The position numbers and the translations under genes were made by a program. From positions 40,704-104,703 of the forward strand of contig JASEJN010000004.1 of assembly GCA_030016385.1 (NCBI GenBank): a stretch of DNA of 64,000 bases, in the 5' to 3' direction. Below, piece by piece: positions 36,841-45,511 of this stretch. The notes beneath the pieces were generated by a model, which worked only from the letters and a program-made list of their open reading frames with translations, was not told the origin of the DNA and made no database searches. Within the stretch, counting starts at the first letter, position 1, and the number at the start of each line of letters is the position of its first letter. Source of the stretch: Clostridiales bacterium. GTDB taxonomy: Bacteria > Bacillota > Clostridia > Clostridiales > Oxobacteraceae.

Positions 36841-36875
36841 ATGCTGGCCATATTTAAAAATGGCCGGTATTTTTT
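36841..36875 (+). terminator. Terminator after dnaJ
   Basis: ATGCTGGCCAT (36841-36851) pairs with ATGGCCGGTAT (36860-36870) with G-U pairs, followed by six T. Confidence 0.75.
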
Positions 36876-36920
36876 GAATTTGTTTTAAATATTCATCAAT
36901 AGATAATTGGAGGCTGGTTT

Positions 36921-37880
36921 ATGACCGATAAAAAATGGATGGAGATAACAGTAATTACGACAACAGAGGCTGTAGATGCTGTTTCTGAAATTATCTGCGA
37001 GCAGGGTGCGAATGGAGTATCAATTGAAGACCCTAAGGATATTATCAATAATAATTCCAAGGCGGGTGAGTGGGATTATATTGATGAAAGACTTTTTACC
37101 AAAAACTTAGAAGATGTGAAAATAAAAGGCTACTTGCCGGATGACAAAAGCGTGCATCAGAAGATCGAAAACATTAAAAATGCAGTTGAAAGGCTTGAAG
37201 ATTATGGCATTAAAAAGGGCAAGGGTGAAATATCAATTAAAAAAGTAGACGAAACAGATTGGGCTAATTCATGGAAAAAGTACTACAAGCCCTTAAAAAT
37301 AGGAGATCATATAGTCATCAAGCCGTCGTGGGAGAAATATACGGCAAAAAAAGACGATATTATAATTGATTTAGATCCTGGAATGGCATTTGGGACAGGT
37401 ACTCATGAAACAACGAGGATGTGTATCGGACTGCTTGAGAAATATATAAAAAATAACTCTACAGTATTCGATGTAGGATGCGGTTCAGGCATTCTTTCGA
37501 TAGCTTCATCAAAGCTGGGCGCAGTTAATGTTACTGGCATTGATATCGATGGAGTGGCTGTAAGAGTTGCCAGGGAAAACATCAGGCTAAACGGCGCAGA
37601 AAATATAAGGATACTCCATGGAAACCTGCTGGATGCGGTTCACGGGAAAGCCGATATAATTGTAGCTAATATCATCGCTGACGCAATAATTAAGATATCC
37701 GAAATCGTTCCAAAATTTCTTAAGGAAGGCGGAGTTTTTATATCATCTGGCATAATAAGCGACAGGTTGTCGGATACAAGGGATGTCCTGCTTAATAATG
37801 GATTTAAAATAATAGAGATTAAAGAAATGGGAGAATGGGTTGCAATAGCATCAACTGTGGAGAGAAAAGAAAATGCATAA
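36921..37880 (+). CDS. prmA: Ribosomal protein L11 methyltransferase
   Basis: 319 residues. It methylates uL11 using SAM. The N-terminal substrate-recognition part (WMEITVITTTEAVDAVSEI) is followed by the Rossmann fold with FDVGCGSGILSIASSKLG and DPGMAFGTGTHETT. rsmE overlaps its end by 8 bases. Sits after dnaJ as in Bacillus (yqeT). Confidence 0.96.
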   Translation: MTDKKWMEITVITTTEAVDAVSEIICEQGANGVSIEDPKDIINNNSKAGEWDYIDERLFTKNLEDVKIKGYLPDDKSVHQKIENIKNAVERLEDYGIKKGKGEISIKKVDETDWANSWKKYYKPLKIGDHIVIKPSWEKYTAKKDDIIIDLDPGMAFGTGTHETTRMCIGLLEKYIKNNSTVFDVGCGSGILSIASSKLGAVNVTGIDIDGVAVRVARENIRLNGAENIRILHGNLLDAVHGKADIIVANIIADAIIKISEIVPKFLKEGGVFISSGIISDRLSDTRDVLLNNGFKIIEIKEMGEWVAIASTVERKENA

Positions 37881-38616
37881 TTTTTTTGTGGCTTGTGATG
37901 CTGTACATGACGGCGTAATAGAGATAAGCGGTGATGATGCCTCTCATATCTCAAAATCCCTGAGGTTATCCGCGGGGAATGAGATTACAGTATCCGACGG
38001 CAATGGTAATAGTTATCTCTGCCTTATTTCCTCTGTGAACAAAAAGGCGATAACTTGTAAAATAATTAAAAAATCCCAATCGAATACTGAACCGCCTATA
38101 ATAGTTGATTTATATCAAGGAATACCAAAGGCATCAAAAATGGATTTGATCGTGCAAAAATGTACCGAGATAGGGATAAATTCGATTATACCTGTTGAGA
38201 CTGAGAGGACTGTTGTAAAATTAAAAGATGGGTATGATTTAAAAAACAAGCTTGAAAGATGGCAGAGGATTGCTGAAGAGGCGGCAAAGCAAAGCAGAAG
38301 AGGGCATATACCATCGATCATGGAGCCTGTCTTGTTCAAGAATGCCCTTGAAGATATTTCAAGTTATGATCTTGGAATTATTCCTTATGAGGAAGAACAT
38401 GGAGTGGGGCTGAAAGAAGCGTTAAAATATAAAAATAATGCGCATAAAATAATGATCTTTATAGGTCCTGAAGGTGGTTTCAGCGATTCTGAGATACTTA
38501 CGGCAAGGGTAAAAAACGTTTTGCCTGTAACAATGGGGCCTAGGATATTAAGGACGGAGACCGCCGGATTTGTATGCCTTTCGATTATAATGTATGAAAT
38601 TGGCGACATGGGATGA
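37873..38616 (+). CDS. rsmE: 16S rRNA m3U1498 methyltransferase
   Basis: 247 residues, SPOUT-class. An N-terminal PUA-like part (HNFFVACDAVHDGVIEISGDD) precedes the knotted SAM-binding domain with FIGPEGGFSDSEI and MGPRILRTETAG. ATG 37873 overlaps prmA, so translation is coupled. In Bacillus the next gene is mtaB; here an MFS gene intervenes. Confidence 0.96.
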   Translation: MHNFFVACDAVHDGVIEISGDDASHISKSLRLSAGNEITVSDGNGNSYLCLISSVNKKAITCKIIKKSQSNTEPPIIVDLYQGIPKASKMDLIVQKCTEIGINSIIPVETERTVVKLKDGYDLKNKLERWQRIAEEAAKQSRRGHIPSIMEPVLFKNALEDISSYDLGIIPYEEEHGVGLKEALKYKNNAHKIMIFIGPEGGFSDSEILTARVKNVLPVTMGPRILRTETAGFVCLSIIMYEIGDMG

Positions 38617-38618
38617 GA

Positions 38619-38673
38619 AGCGTTCAAAATAACATAATCCTATTTATGCCTGATTTCAAATTGCGAATTGAAG
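38619..38673 (-). repeat. Left-end fragment of the 248-bp repeat, inverted
   Basis: Reads CGTTCAAAATAACATAATCC then TATTTATGCCTGATTTC and GCGAATTGAAG, the reverse complement of the left end (CTTCAATTCGC ... GGATTATGTTATTTTGA). It begins just after the rsmE stop. Confidence 0.85.
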
Positions 38674-38759
38674 GTAAAAGTAAAGATGAAATCACGGAAC
38701 ACAAGAAAAAGACTATAGGCAAGTAATTGTTGTATTCGTGTACTGCAAGGAGGATCTTG

Positions 38760-39941
38760 ATGAATCCTGATTATAAAAAAACGGTACATGCCTGTTTTAC
38801 CGGATATATTGTACAAGCAATTGTCAATAATTTTGTACCTCTTTTATTTTTGACTTTTCAGAATGGCTACTATATTCCCTTATCGAAAATTACTATGCTT
38901 GTCACCGCTAATTTTGGTCTGCAACTGGTGATCGACTTTCTGTCTGCGGGTTTCATTGATAAGATAGGCTATCGTGCGTCAGCTGTAATTGCACATGTTT
39001 TATCAGCAACTGGCTTGATTTGTCTTACGATTTTGCCCGGATTGTTTTCTGACCCGTTTGTGGGTCTGTTGATGGCCGTCATTATTTATGCTTCAGGCGG
39101 GGGCCTCCTTGAGGTTTTGATTAGCCCAATCGTGGAGGCATGTCCAACTGATAACAAAGAAAAAACAATGAGCATTTTGCACTCGTTTTATTGCTGGGGG
39201 CATGTTGGCGTGATTCTGTTTTCCACACTGTTTTTCAGCCTGTTTGGGATCAAAAATTGGAAAATACTTGCCTTGTTATGGGCATTGATACCTATTACCA
39301 ATGTTTATACTTTTATGAAAGTACCGATAGCTCCTTTGATTGCGGAAGATGAGAAGGACCTTACCGTTAAAGAACTCATACAGAGAAAGGCTTTCTGGAT
39401 TTTAATGCTTTTAATGATGTGTGCCGGGGCTTGTGAGCAAGCCGTAAGCCAATGGGCGTCTGCATTTGCGGAGCAGGGACTTGGAGTCAGCAAAACGATT
39501 GGCGATCTTGCTGGCCCCATGTTTTTTGCGATGATGATGGGAGTAACAAGACTGATCTATGGCAAACACGGGGAAAAGATCGATTTGAATAATTTTATGG
39601 TTTGCAGCGCTGTTCTTTGCATATGTTCCTATGTTGTTATTTCTCTGTCACCGTTACCGGTTCTCGGGCTTATCGGTTGTGGATTGTGCGGCTTATCCGT
39701 CGGCATCTTGTGGCCTGGGACTTTCAGTATGGCATCTGCGACCATAAAAGGCGGTGGGACTGCCATGTTTGCATTTCTCGCCCTTGGGGGTGATTTAGGA
39801 TGCTCGGCAGGGCCAACATTTGTAGGTCTGGTATCCAGCGCAGCAGGTGATAATTTAAAGGCGGGCATCCTCGCAGGAATTGTATTTCCAGCCGTTCTCC
39901 TTTTTGGTATTTCACTAAAAAGAAAGATACAAAAAGCATAG
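38760..39941 (+). CDS. MFS transporter of unknown substrate
   Basis: 393 residues with about 12 hydrophobic helices in two halves joined by a charged loop (EDEKDLTVKELIQRK, ~205-218). The fold fits the major facilitator superfamily, sugar/other-type permeases, but no substrate motif is recognised. ATG 38760 has the strong SD AAGGAGG. It interrupts the usual rsmE-mtaB order, is flanked upstream by a repeat fragment, uses more CGN Arg codons than its neighbours, and mtaB behind it has its own promoter. These point to insertion. Confidence 0.88.
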   Translation: MNPDYKKTVHACFTGYIVQAIVNNFVPLLFLTFQNGYYIPLSKITMLVTANFGLQLVIDFLSAGFIDKIGYRASAVIAHVLSATGLICLTILPGLFSDPFVGLLMAVIIYASGGGLLEVLISPIVEACPTDNKEKTMSILHSFYCWGHVGVILFSTLFFSLFGIKNWKILALLWALIPITNVYTFMKVPIAPLIAEDEKDLTVKELIQRKAFWILMLLMMCAGACEQAVSQWASAFAEQGLGVSKTIGDLAGPMFFAMMMGVTRLIYGKHGEKIDLNNFMVCSAVLCICSYVVISLSPLPVLGLIGCGLCGLSVGILWPGTFSMASATIKGGGTAMFAFLALGGDLGCSAGPTFVGLVSSAAGDNLKAGILAGIVFPAVLLFGISLKRKIQKA

Positions 39942-39993
39942 AATTTTACATGTATCGTCTTGTGCTACGGCCAGATATATCCATACATTTTGC

Positions 39994-40022
39994 TTGACGG
40001 GAATTAAACCATTTAATATAAT
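39994..40022 (+). promoter_or_regulatory. SigmaA promoter of mtaB
   Basis: TTGACG (39994-39999), 17-base spacer, TATAAT (40017-40022), about 40 bases before the mtaB ATG. Confidence 0.75.
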
Positions 40023-40061
40023 CAAGTAAAACCGGTTTAGAAGGGTAGAGAAAGATAAAAG

Positions 40062-41447
40062 ATGGAAAATAGTAATGAAAAAGTTGATATAACTCTCAGC
40101 AATGATGAATTCTATAAGAAGTATGGACGGAAAAAGACCATAGGTGCATTTACTCTCGGATGCAAGGTAAATAGCTTCGAAACCGAGGCTATGATTGAGC
40201 TGTTCAGAAAAGCAGGATATGAAATTGTAGACTTCGACGAACCTGCGGATATATATGTAATAAACACATGTACTGTAACGAGCTCGGGAGATAAAAAATC
40301 CAGGAATATGATAAGAAGGGCAAAGAGGAATAATGCGAATGCAATAATAGCGGTTACAGGATGCTATTCGCAGGTATTCCCTGAAAAGGTAATGGCTATA
40401 CCGGGTGTGGATATCGTTATAGGTACCGACGACAGGAAAAAGATCATCGATTTTGTGGAAGAATATAAAAAAAATAATGTCAAAATAAAACATGTTAGCG
40501 ATATAATGAAAGTGAAAAAGTTTGAAGAATTAGATATAGATCAATACAGGGATAAAACAAGGGCTTTTTTAAAAATACAGGATGGCTGCAACAGGTTTTG
40601 TTCTTATTGCATGATCCCTTATGCGAGGGGGCCTATAAGAAGCAGGGAACCCGAAAATGTCTTAAATGAGGTGGAAAAGCTATCAAAAGCAGGCTTTAAG
40701 GAAATCATACTGTCAGGTATACACATCGCATCATACGGCGTTGATCTTGGGAATATAAATTTAGTTGATATAATTGAAAAAATTGAATATATTGATGGTA
40801 TAGAGAGAATAAGAATAGGTTCTGTTGAACCGGTATTTTTTAAAGATAATATAATTGAGAGGCTAAAAAAAATAAAAAAATTATGCAGGCATTTTCATCT
40901 TTCGCTTCAAAGCGGGTGCGATGCGACACTTAAGAGAATGAACCGGAGGTATACCGCCGCCCAATATGAAGACATCGTAGAGAAATTGAGGGATGCATTT
41001 CCCGGAGTTTCAATAACTACCGATATTATCACAGGTTTTCCAGGCGAGACTGATGAAGAATTTAATGAAACATATAATTTTTTAAAAAGGTTGGAGCTTT
41101 CTAAAACCCATGTTTTCAAATATTCACCGAGAAGAGGTACGCCCGCTGCAAAATTCAAGGGGCAGGTTTCTCCTGAAGTAAAGGAAAAAAGGAGCAATAT
41201 GTTGCTTAAGCTTAATGAGATCAATGAAAAAAAGTTTATCGATAAATTTATTGGCGGAACTCTTGATGTGCTTTTTGAACAGAGAGTAAAGGAAGATGCT
41301 GATTATTTGGAAGGTTATAGCGATAATTATATAAACATAAGGATAAAATCGAACGATAATAAACTGATAGGCAATATAAAAAAATGTGTTTTAGAGAAGA
41401 GCATGGGTGAATATGCCATAGGACATTTAGCTTTTTATGGAAGATGA
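40062..41447 (+). CDS. mtaB: tRNA t6A37 methylthiotransferase MtaB
   Basis: 461 residues. It makes ms2t6A at position 37 of ANN-decoding tRNAs. The N-terminal UPF0004 domain has three cluster Cys (TLGCKVNSFE, NTCTVT, TGCYSQ). The radical-SAM motif CNRFCSYC follows, with RGPIRSREPENV, and a TRAM domain ends the protein. About 25 residues precede the usual start; no better start is evident. Confidence 0.93.
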   Translation: MENSNEKVDITLSNDEFYKKYGRKKTIGAFTLGCKVNSFETEAMIELFRKAGYEIVDFDEPADIYVINTCTVTSSGDKKSRNMIRRAKRNNANAIIAVTGCYSQVFPEKVMAIPGVDIVIGTDDRKKIIDFVEEYKKNNVKIKHVSDIMKVKKFEELDIDQYRDKTRAFLKIQDGCNRFCSYCMIPYARGPIRSREPENVLNEVEKLSKAGFKEIILSGIHIASYGVDLGNINLVDIIEKIEYIDGIERIRIGSVEPVFFKDNIIERLKKIKKLCRHFHLSLQSGCDATLKRMNRRYTAAQYEDIVEKLRDAFPGVSITTDIITGFPGETDEEFNETYNFLKRLELSKTHVFKYSPRRGTPAAKFKGQVSPEVKEKRSNMLLKLNEINEKKFIDKFIGGTLDVLFEQRVKEDADYLEGYSDNYINIRIKSNDNKLIGNIKKCVLEKSMGEYAIGHLAFYGR

Positions 41448-41661
41448 TGATTTGAAGGCGATGCTTGCAACGTTCAACCGATGATATATTTGCTTAAAAA
41501 TGAAGGAGTTTTATATGATTTGTTGAATTAAGATAATATGTTATGTATTATAAAAAGGGAAAGATATTTTTCTAAACAGCAGAATGAAATGTTTTTCTCA
41601 TACACGAGCTTAAATTTAAATTAACTTGACTTGAGAATGCATCAAAATGGGAGGTGAAAAA

Positions 41662-42006
41662 ATGTCGGAATGTGTTTTTTGTCTGATAGCGCAGAAAAAG
41701 ATTCAGAGCGAGATAGTATATGAAGATGAAGATATTTTAGCTTTTAAAGACATAAAACCCGAAGCACCTGTTCATATTATTGTTATTCCCAAAAAGCATA
41801 TATCATCTGTCATGGATTTAAATGATGAGAATATATCAATAGTTTCAAAGGCGTTCAATGCTATAAAGTCGATTGCGGAAAAATACAATATAGCAAAAAG
41901 CGGATTCAGGATTGTTGCAAATTGCGGCAAAGACGGAGGGCAGAGTGTTATGCATCTGCATTTTCATTTGCTTGGCGGCAGAGATCTCAAGTGGCCTCCA
42001 GGCTAA
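41662..42006 (+). CDS. HIT-family nucleotide-binding protein
   Basis: 114 residues. HIT motif HLHFHLLGG near the C-terminus, plus N-terminal CVFC that with a His pair often binds zinc. These small Hint-type proteins hydrolyse AMP-linked substrates. ATG 41662 follows GGGAGGTGA; an upstream ATG at 41647 lies before the SD. No gene is seen in 41448-41661. Confidence 0.93.
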   Translation: MSECVFCLIAQKKIQSEIVYEDEDILAFKDIKPEAPVHIIVIPKKHISSVMDLNDENISIVSKAFNAIKSIAEKYNIAKSGFRIVANCGKDGGQSVMHLHFHLLGGRDLKWPPG

Positions 42007-42109
42007 ATAAAACTTTAATTGGCGGCTGACGTATCCACCAAAACACATCCCATATTAAAGTTGTAAGTTGAAGGGCCGAAAGTTTGCTAAAGTCGAATAA
42101 ACTGCAGTA

Positions 42110-42205
42110 TTGACTTTATTTGGCTAATTAAGCTATAATAAAAATTGTGCTATTTATATCCCGCAAAATTGCAGCATAATATAGATTTTTATATTAAGCA
42201 CAATT
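42110..42205 (+). promoter_or_regulatory. rpsU promoter and inverted repeat in the leader
   Basis: TTGACT (42110-42115), 18-base spacer, TATAAT (42134-42139). The start of the transcript carries AATTGTGCT (42143-42151), exactly complementary to AGCACAATT (42197-42205), which would enclose 45 bases in a long hairpin ending 28 bases before the ATG. It may control S21 synthesis. Confidence 0.6.
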
Positions 42206-42232
42206 GTTAATATTGGAGGGAGGGAAAAATAG

Positions 42233-42409
42233 ATGTCAGAAATCAAGGTTGGCGAAAACGAGTCATTAGAGAGTGCTCTTAGAAGATTTAAAAGAAAATG
42301 TGCACGGGCTGGCGTATTAGCTGAAGTTCGCAAGAGAGAGCATTATGAAAAGCCAAGTGTTAGAAGGAAGAAAAAATCCGAAGCAGCAAGAAAGAGGAAA
42401 TTTAAGTAA
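42233..42409 (+). CDS. rpsU: 30S ribosomal protein bS21
   Basis: 58 residues: [20 protein letters not shown], then [20 protein letters not shown] and a Lys/Arg-rich tail. Typical bS21, the small basic protein near the 16S 3' end. SD GGAGGGAGG is strong. yqeY follows 27 bases later, the usual rpsU-yqeY pair. Confidence 0.96.
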   Translation: MSEIKVGENESLESALRRFKRKCARAGVLAEVRKREHYEKPSVRRKKKSEAARKRKFK

Positions 42410-42436
42410 TTTAATATATAAAAAGGAGGGGTTAAG

Positions 42437-42880
42437 TTGTCCCTCAAAGAAAGACTTAAGGACGACTGGAAGGCTGCCTTGAAAGGCAGAGAAAACTTCA
42501 AAGCCGGAGTTATTTCTATGGCAAGAGCTGCTATATTGCAGTCCGAAAAAAGTGATGGCAAAGCCCTTGATGATGACCAGGTAATTGCCGTTTTATCAAA
42601 GGAAATAAAGCAAAGGAAAGAGTCAATTGTGGAATTTGAAAAAGGCAAAAGGCCTGACCTTGTAGAGCAAACCAAAAAGGAAATAGAGATATTACTTGAT
42701 TACCTTCCTCAGCAGTTAACGAAAGATGAGATTAATGAGATTGTCAGAGAAGCAATAATCGAAGTGGGAGCAAATAGCATAAGGGATATGGGCAAGGTTA
42801 TGACAAATCTTCAGCCGAAGGTTAGGGGAAAAGCCGATGGCAGAGTTGTCAGCCAGATAGTAAAAGAACAGTTGATGTAA
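42437..42880 (+). CDS. yqeY: GatB/YqeY-domain protein
   Basis: 147 residues, the tRNA-binding YqeY domain alone: SLKERLKDDWKAALKGRE, then the tail motif GKVMTNLQPKVRGKADGRVV. Role unsettled; it resembles the C-terminal part of GatB. The start is TTG 42437 after AAAAGGAGGGG. A terminator follows at once. Confidence 0.93.
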   Translation: MSLKERLKDDWKAALKGRENFKAGVISMARAAILQSEKSDGKALDDDQVIAVLSKEIKQRKESIVEFEKGKRPDLVEQTKKEIEILLDYLPQQLTKDEINEIVREAIIEVGANSIRDMGKVMTNLQPKVRGKADGRVVSQIVKEQLM

Positions 42881-42886
42881 TATATA

Positions 42887-42914
42887 AAACACCTGTACAA
42901 ACAGGTGTTTTTGT
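42887..42914 (+). terminator. Terminator after rpsU-yqeY
   Basis: AAACACCTGT, loop ACAA, ACAGGTGTTTTTG: perfect ten-pair stem with T-run. Confidence 0.9.
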
Positions 42915-43000
42915 ATTTTTTGGAATTATTGATTATATGTAGCATAAAAATATTATATGAAACAGTTATCTTCAAATCATATTCTATGGAAGTGGGTACA

Positions 43001-43279
43001 GTGATTAAAAGGCCGGGAAAACTCAGGGAACGATTTGCAGAAATACTGGAATTGCCGGAAGATATTGTGATGAATATTCCGAGAGTGACAATAGTAGGAA
43101 ATTCCGAGATAGATATTGAAAATCACCGCGGTTTAATTGAATACAGCAGTCAGACTATAAGGATAAACACGAGCATAGGAATATATAAAATAACCGGCCT
43201 GAATCTTGAAATAAAAAATATCTTAGCAGAAGAGATAGTTATTACAGGCCAGATAGAGAATATAGATATATCAGGTTAG
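43001..43279 (+). CDS. yqfC: Sporulation protein YqfC
   Basis: 92 residues. MIKRPGKLRERFAEILELPE opens the family pattern, followed by IPRVTIVGNSEIDIENHRGL. Under sigmaE control in Bacillus and paired with yqfD, as here. GTG 43001 is chosen because GGAAGTGGG just upstream fits as SD and the length matches the family; ATG 42986 is an alternative. Upstream frame to 42905 runs through the terminator and is not coding. Confidence 0.88.
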   Translation: MIKRPGKLRERFAEILELPEDIVMNIPRVTIVGNSEIDIENHRGLIEYSSQTIRINTSIGIYKITGLNLEIKNILAEEIVITGQIENIDISG

Positions 43280-43292
43280 GGGTGTCTGTAAA

Positions 43293-44471
43293 ATGAGAGA
43301 AAGCATTAATAAATATATGAAAGGTTATCTCACAATAAAGGTTGAAGGCCTCGATATAGAGAGATTCCTCAATATGTCGGTAACAAATAAGATATATCTC
43401 TGGGACATAAAACGCATCAGCTTTACCGAAGTTTTGATGAAGATAAATATAAAAGGATATAGATCGCTTAAAAGAATATCCAGAAAAACGGGATGTCGAA
43501 TATCTATTGTTGAAAAAAAAGGCTTCCCATTTTTTTTATCGAGACTTGGTAAAAGAAAGATGATGGCGGCAGGTTTTTTAATATTTGTGGCTTTGATAAT
43601 ATGGCTTTCCTCATTTATATGGAGCGTAAGAATAACAGGCGTAGAGGGAATAAGGACGCAGGATGTAACCCAAAATTTGTCCGCATTGGGGGTGAGGCCT
43701 GGAGCTCCTAAATTAAATATTGCAGTAGCAGATGTTGAAAACAATATGCTTATAAGGATGAGCAGTTTATCATGGATAAAAATAAAATTAATCGGAACAA
43801 GGGCGGAAGTTCAGGTGAAGGAAAAGGTACCGGCCCCCGAAATGGTGCCTGTGGACAAACCATGTAATATTGTTGCAAAAAGGGATGGGATAATTGAAAA
43901 AATTGCGTCTACGAACGGAGACGTAGTTGTTTCACAAGGGGACCCCGTAAGAAAGGGACAACTGCTTGTTACAGGCGCTATAGACAGGGAAAATGCCGGA
44001 AGAAGATATGTTCATGCCTCAGCGGAGATCCTTGCCAGAACATGGTATGACGGGAGTGCCGCGGTTCCGCTCAAGAGCCAGAAAAATATCCGAACAGGCA
44101 GGAAAGCTCAAAGCATATATATTATTTCAGGATCAAAGAAATATATGTTAAAAAAATTAAACATTCCATATAAAAGTTATGATAAAATAGAAAGAAGTAC
44201 AGGATTAATTGATACCGATGTTTTTCAGCTTCCTGTCCGGATTGTGATAGAAGATTATTATGAAACAATCGCTAAAAATATGGCAATAACTAAAGAAGAA
44301 GCACAAAAGCAGGCATTGGGTATCGCTGAGAAATCTATCCTCGACAATATTTCAAAAAGTGCTAAGATTATTGATAAAAAAGTGAGCGCAACTATAAAGG
44401 AAGGTGTGGCTGTAGCTAATGTAACCATAGAGACTATGGAGGACATAGGAGCCAGCGAGGAGATAAAATAA
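43293..44471 (+). CDS. yqfD: Sporulation protein YqfD
   Basis: 392 residues. A membrane helix (~90-110, MMAAGFLIFVALIIWLSSFI) splits a cytoplasmic N-terminal part from a larger outer part, as in the SpoIV/YqfD family made in the mother cell. It is needed for efficient sporulation, with the biochemical role unknown. 13 bases after yqfC. Confidence 0.93.
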   Translation: MRESINKYMKGYLTIKVEGLDIERFLNMSVTNKIYLWDIKRISFTEVLMKINIKGYRSLKRISRKTGCRISIVEKKGFPFFLSRLGKRKMMAAGFLIFVALIIWLSSFIWSVRITGVEGIRTQDVTQNLSALGVRPGAPKLNIAVADVENNMLIRMSSLSWIKIKLIGTRAEVQVKEKVPAPEMVPVDKPCNIVAKRDGIIEKIASTNGDVVVSQGDPVRKGQLLVTGAIDRENAGRRYVHASAEILARTWYDGSAAVPLKSQKNIRTGRKAQSIYIISGSKKYMLKKLNIPYKSYDKIERSTGLIDTDVFQLPVRIVIEDYYETIAKNMAITKEEAQKQALGIAEKSILDNISKSAKIIDKKVSATIKEGVAVANVTIETMEDIGASEEIK

Positions 44472-44516
44472 TTGCACATGAATAACTTGTCTTCGATAAA
44501 TAAGGAGGATTAAAAC

Positions 44517-45497
44517 TTGGCGGAAAGTGTTAAAGAAGCAAATGTAAAGGTCAATAATATAAATGAAGTGGCTCTTTTATTTGGGAGCTTTGATTCAAAT
44601 ATAAAATTGGTCGAAAAACAGTATGGAGTGAATATTTTAAACAGAAGCGATGAAATAAAGATTACAGGAAAAGAGCAGGGAGTTTTAAAGGCCGTGAAGG
44701 TCATAAATAAACTCATCGATATGATCAAGGATGGTGAAGAGATTACAGAGCAGAGCGTAAATTATCTGATTGAACTTGTAAACGAGGGAAACGAGGATAA
44801 GATAAAAGATTTAATGGATGATGTTATATGTTTTACATCTAAGGGAAAGGCTATCAGATGTAAAACAATAGGGCAAAAAAGATATGTAGAATCCATACAG
44901 AAAAATGACGTCGTATTTGGGATAGGGCCTGCAGGTACCGGAAAGACTTATCTTGCGATAGCTATGGCGGTATCGTTTCTAAAGAATAAAAGAGTGAGCA
45001 GGATTGTTCTTACAAGGCCTGCCGTTGAAGCAGGCGAAAAGTTAGGTTTTCTTCCAGGCGATTTGCAGGAAAAGATAGACCCTTATTTAAGGCCTCTTTA
45101 TGATTCTCTGTATGATATACTTGGAATAGAAACGTTCACAAAATATATGGAAAGCGGGGTAATTGAAGTTGCTCCTCTTGCATATATGAGGGGAAGAACC
45201 CTTGACGATTCTTTTATCATACTTGATGAGGCGCAAAATACTACTCCGGAGCAGATGAAAATGCTGTTGACGCGTTTTGGATTTGGCTCGAGAGTTGTTG
45301 TAACGGGGGATATAACGCAGATAGATCTTGGGAAAGATAAGACTTCAGGTTTAAAGCATGTTATCAAAGTGCTTAAGAATATAAACGGTATTGATTTTGT
45401 ATATTTGACATATAAAGATGTAGTAAGGCACAGGCTTGTAATGGAGATCATAAAGGCATACGAAAGGTACAGCAAGGCAACTGATGGGGAATCCTGA
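44517..45497 (+). CDS. phoH: PhoH-family ATPase
   Basis: 326 residues. Walker A FGIGPAGTGKTYLAIA (~140) and Walker B FIILDEAQNTTPEQM, with RPAVEAGEKLGFLPGDL between. PhoH proteins are thought to act on RNA; the phoH-pgpH-ybeY order links it to rRNA maturation. Start TTG 44517 after AAGGAGG. Confidence 0.95.
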   Translation: MAESVKEANVKVNNINEVALLFGSFDSNIKLVEKQYGVNILNRSDEIKITGKEQGVLKAVKVINKLIDMIKDGEEITEQSVNYLIELVNEGNEDKIKDLMDDVICFTSKGKAIRCKTIGQKRYVESIQKNDVVFGIGPAGTGKTYLAIAMAVSFLKNKRVSRIVLTRPAVEAGEKLGFLPGDLQEKIDPYLRPLYDSLYDILGIETFTKYMESGVIEVAPLAYMRGRTLDDSFIILDEAQNTTPEQMKMLLTRFGFGSRVVVTGDITQIDLGKDKTSGLKHVIKVLKNINGIDFVYLTYKDVVRHRLVMEIIKAYERYSKATDGES

Positions 45498-45511
45498 TAG
45501 GAGGAATAACA

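Noticed and set aside
42905..43000. Longer yqfC frame from 42905
   Set aside because: It runs through the yqeY terminator hairpin and T-run, and the extra residues are not part of the family.
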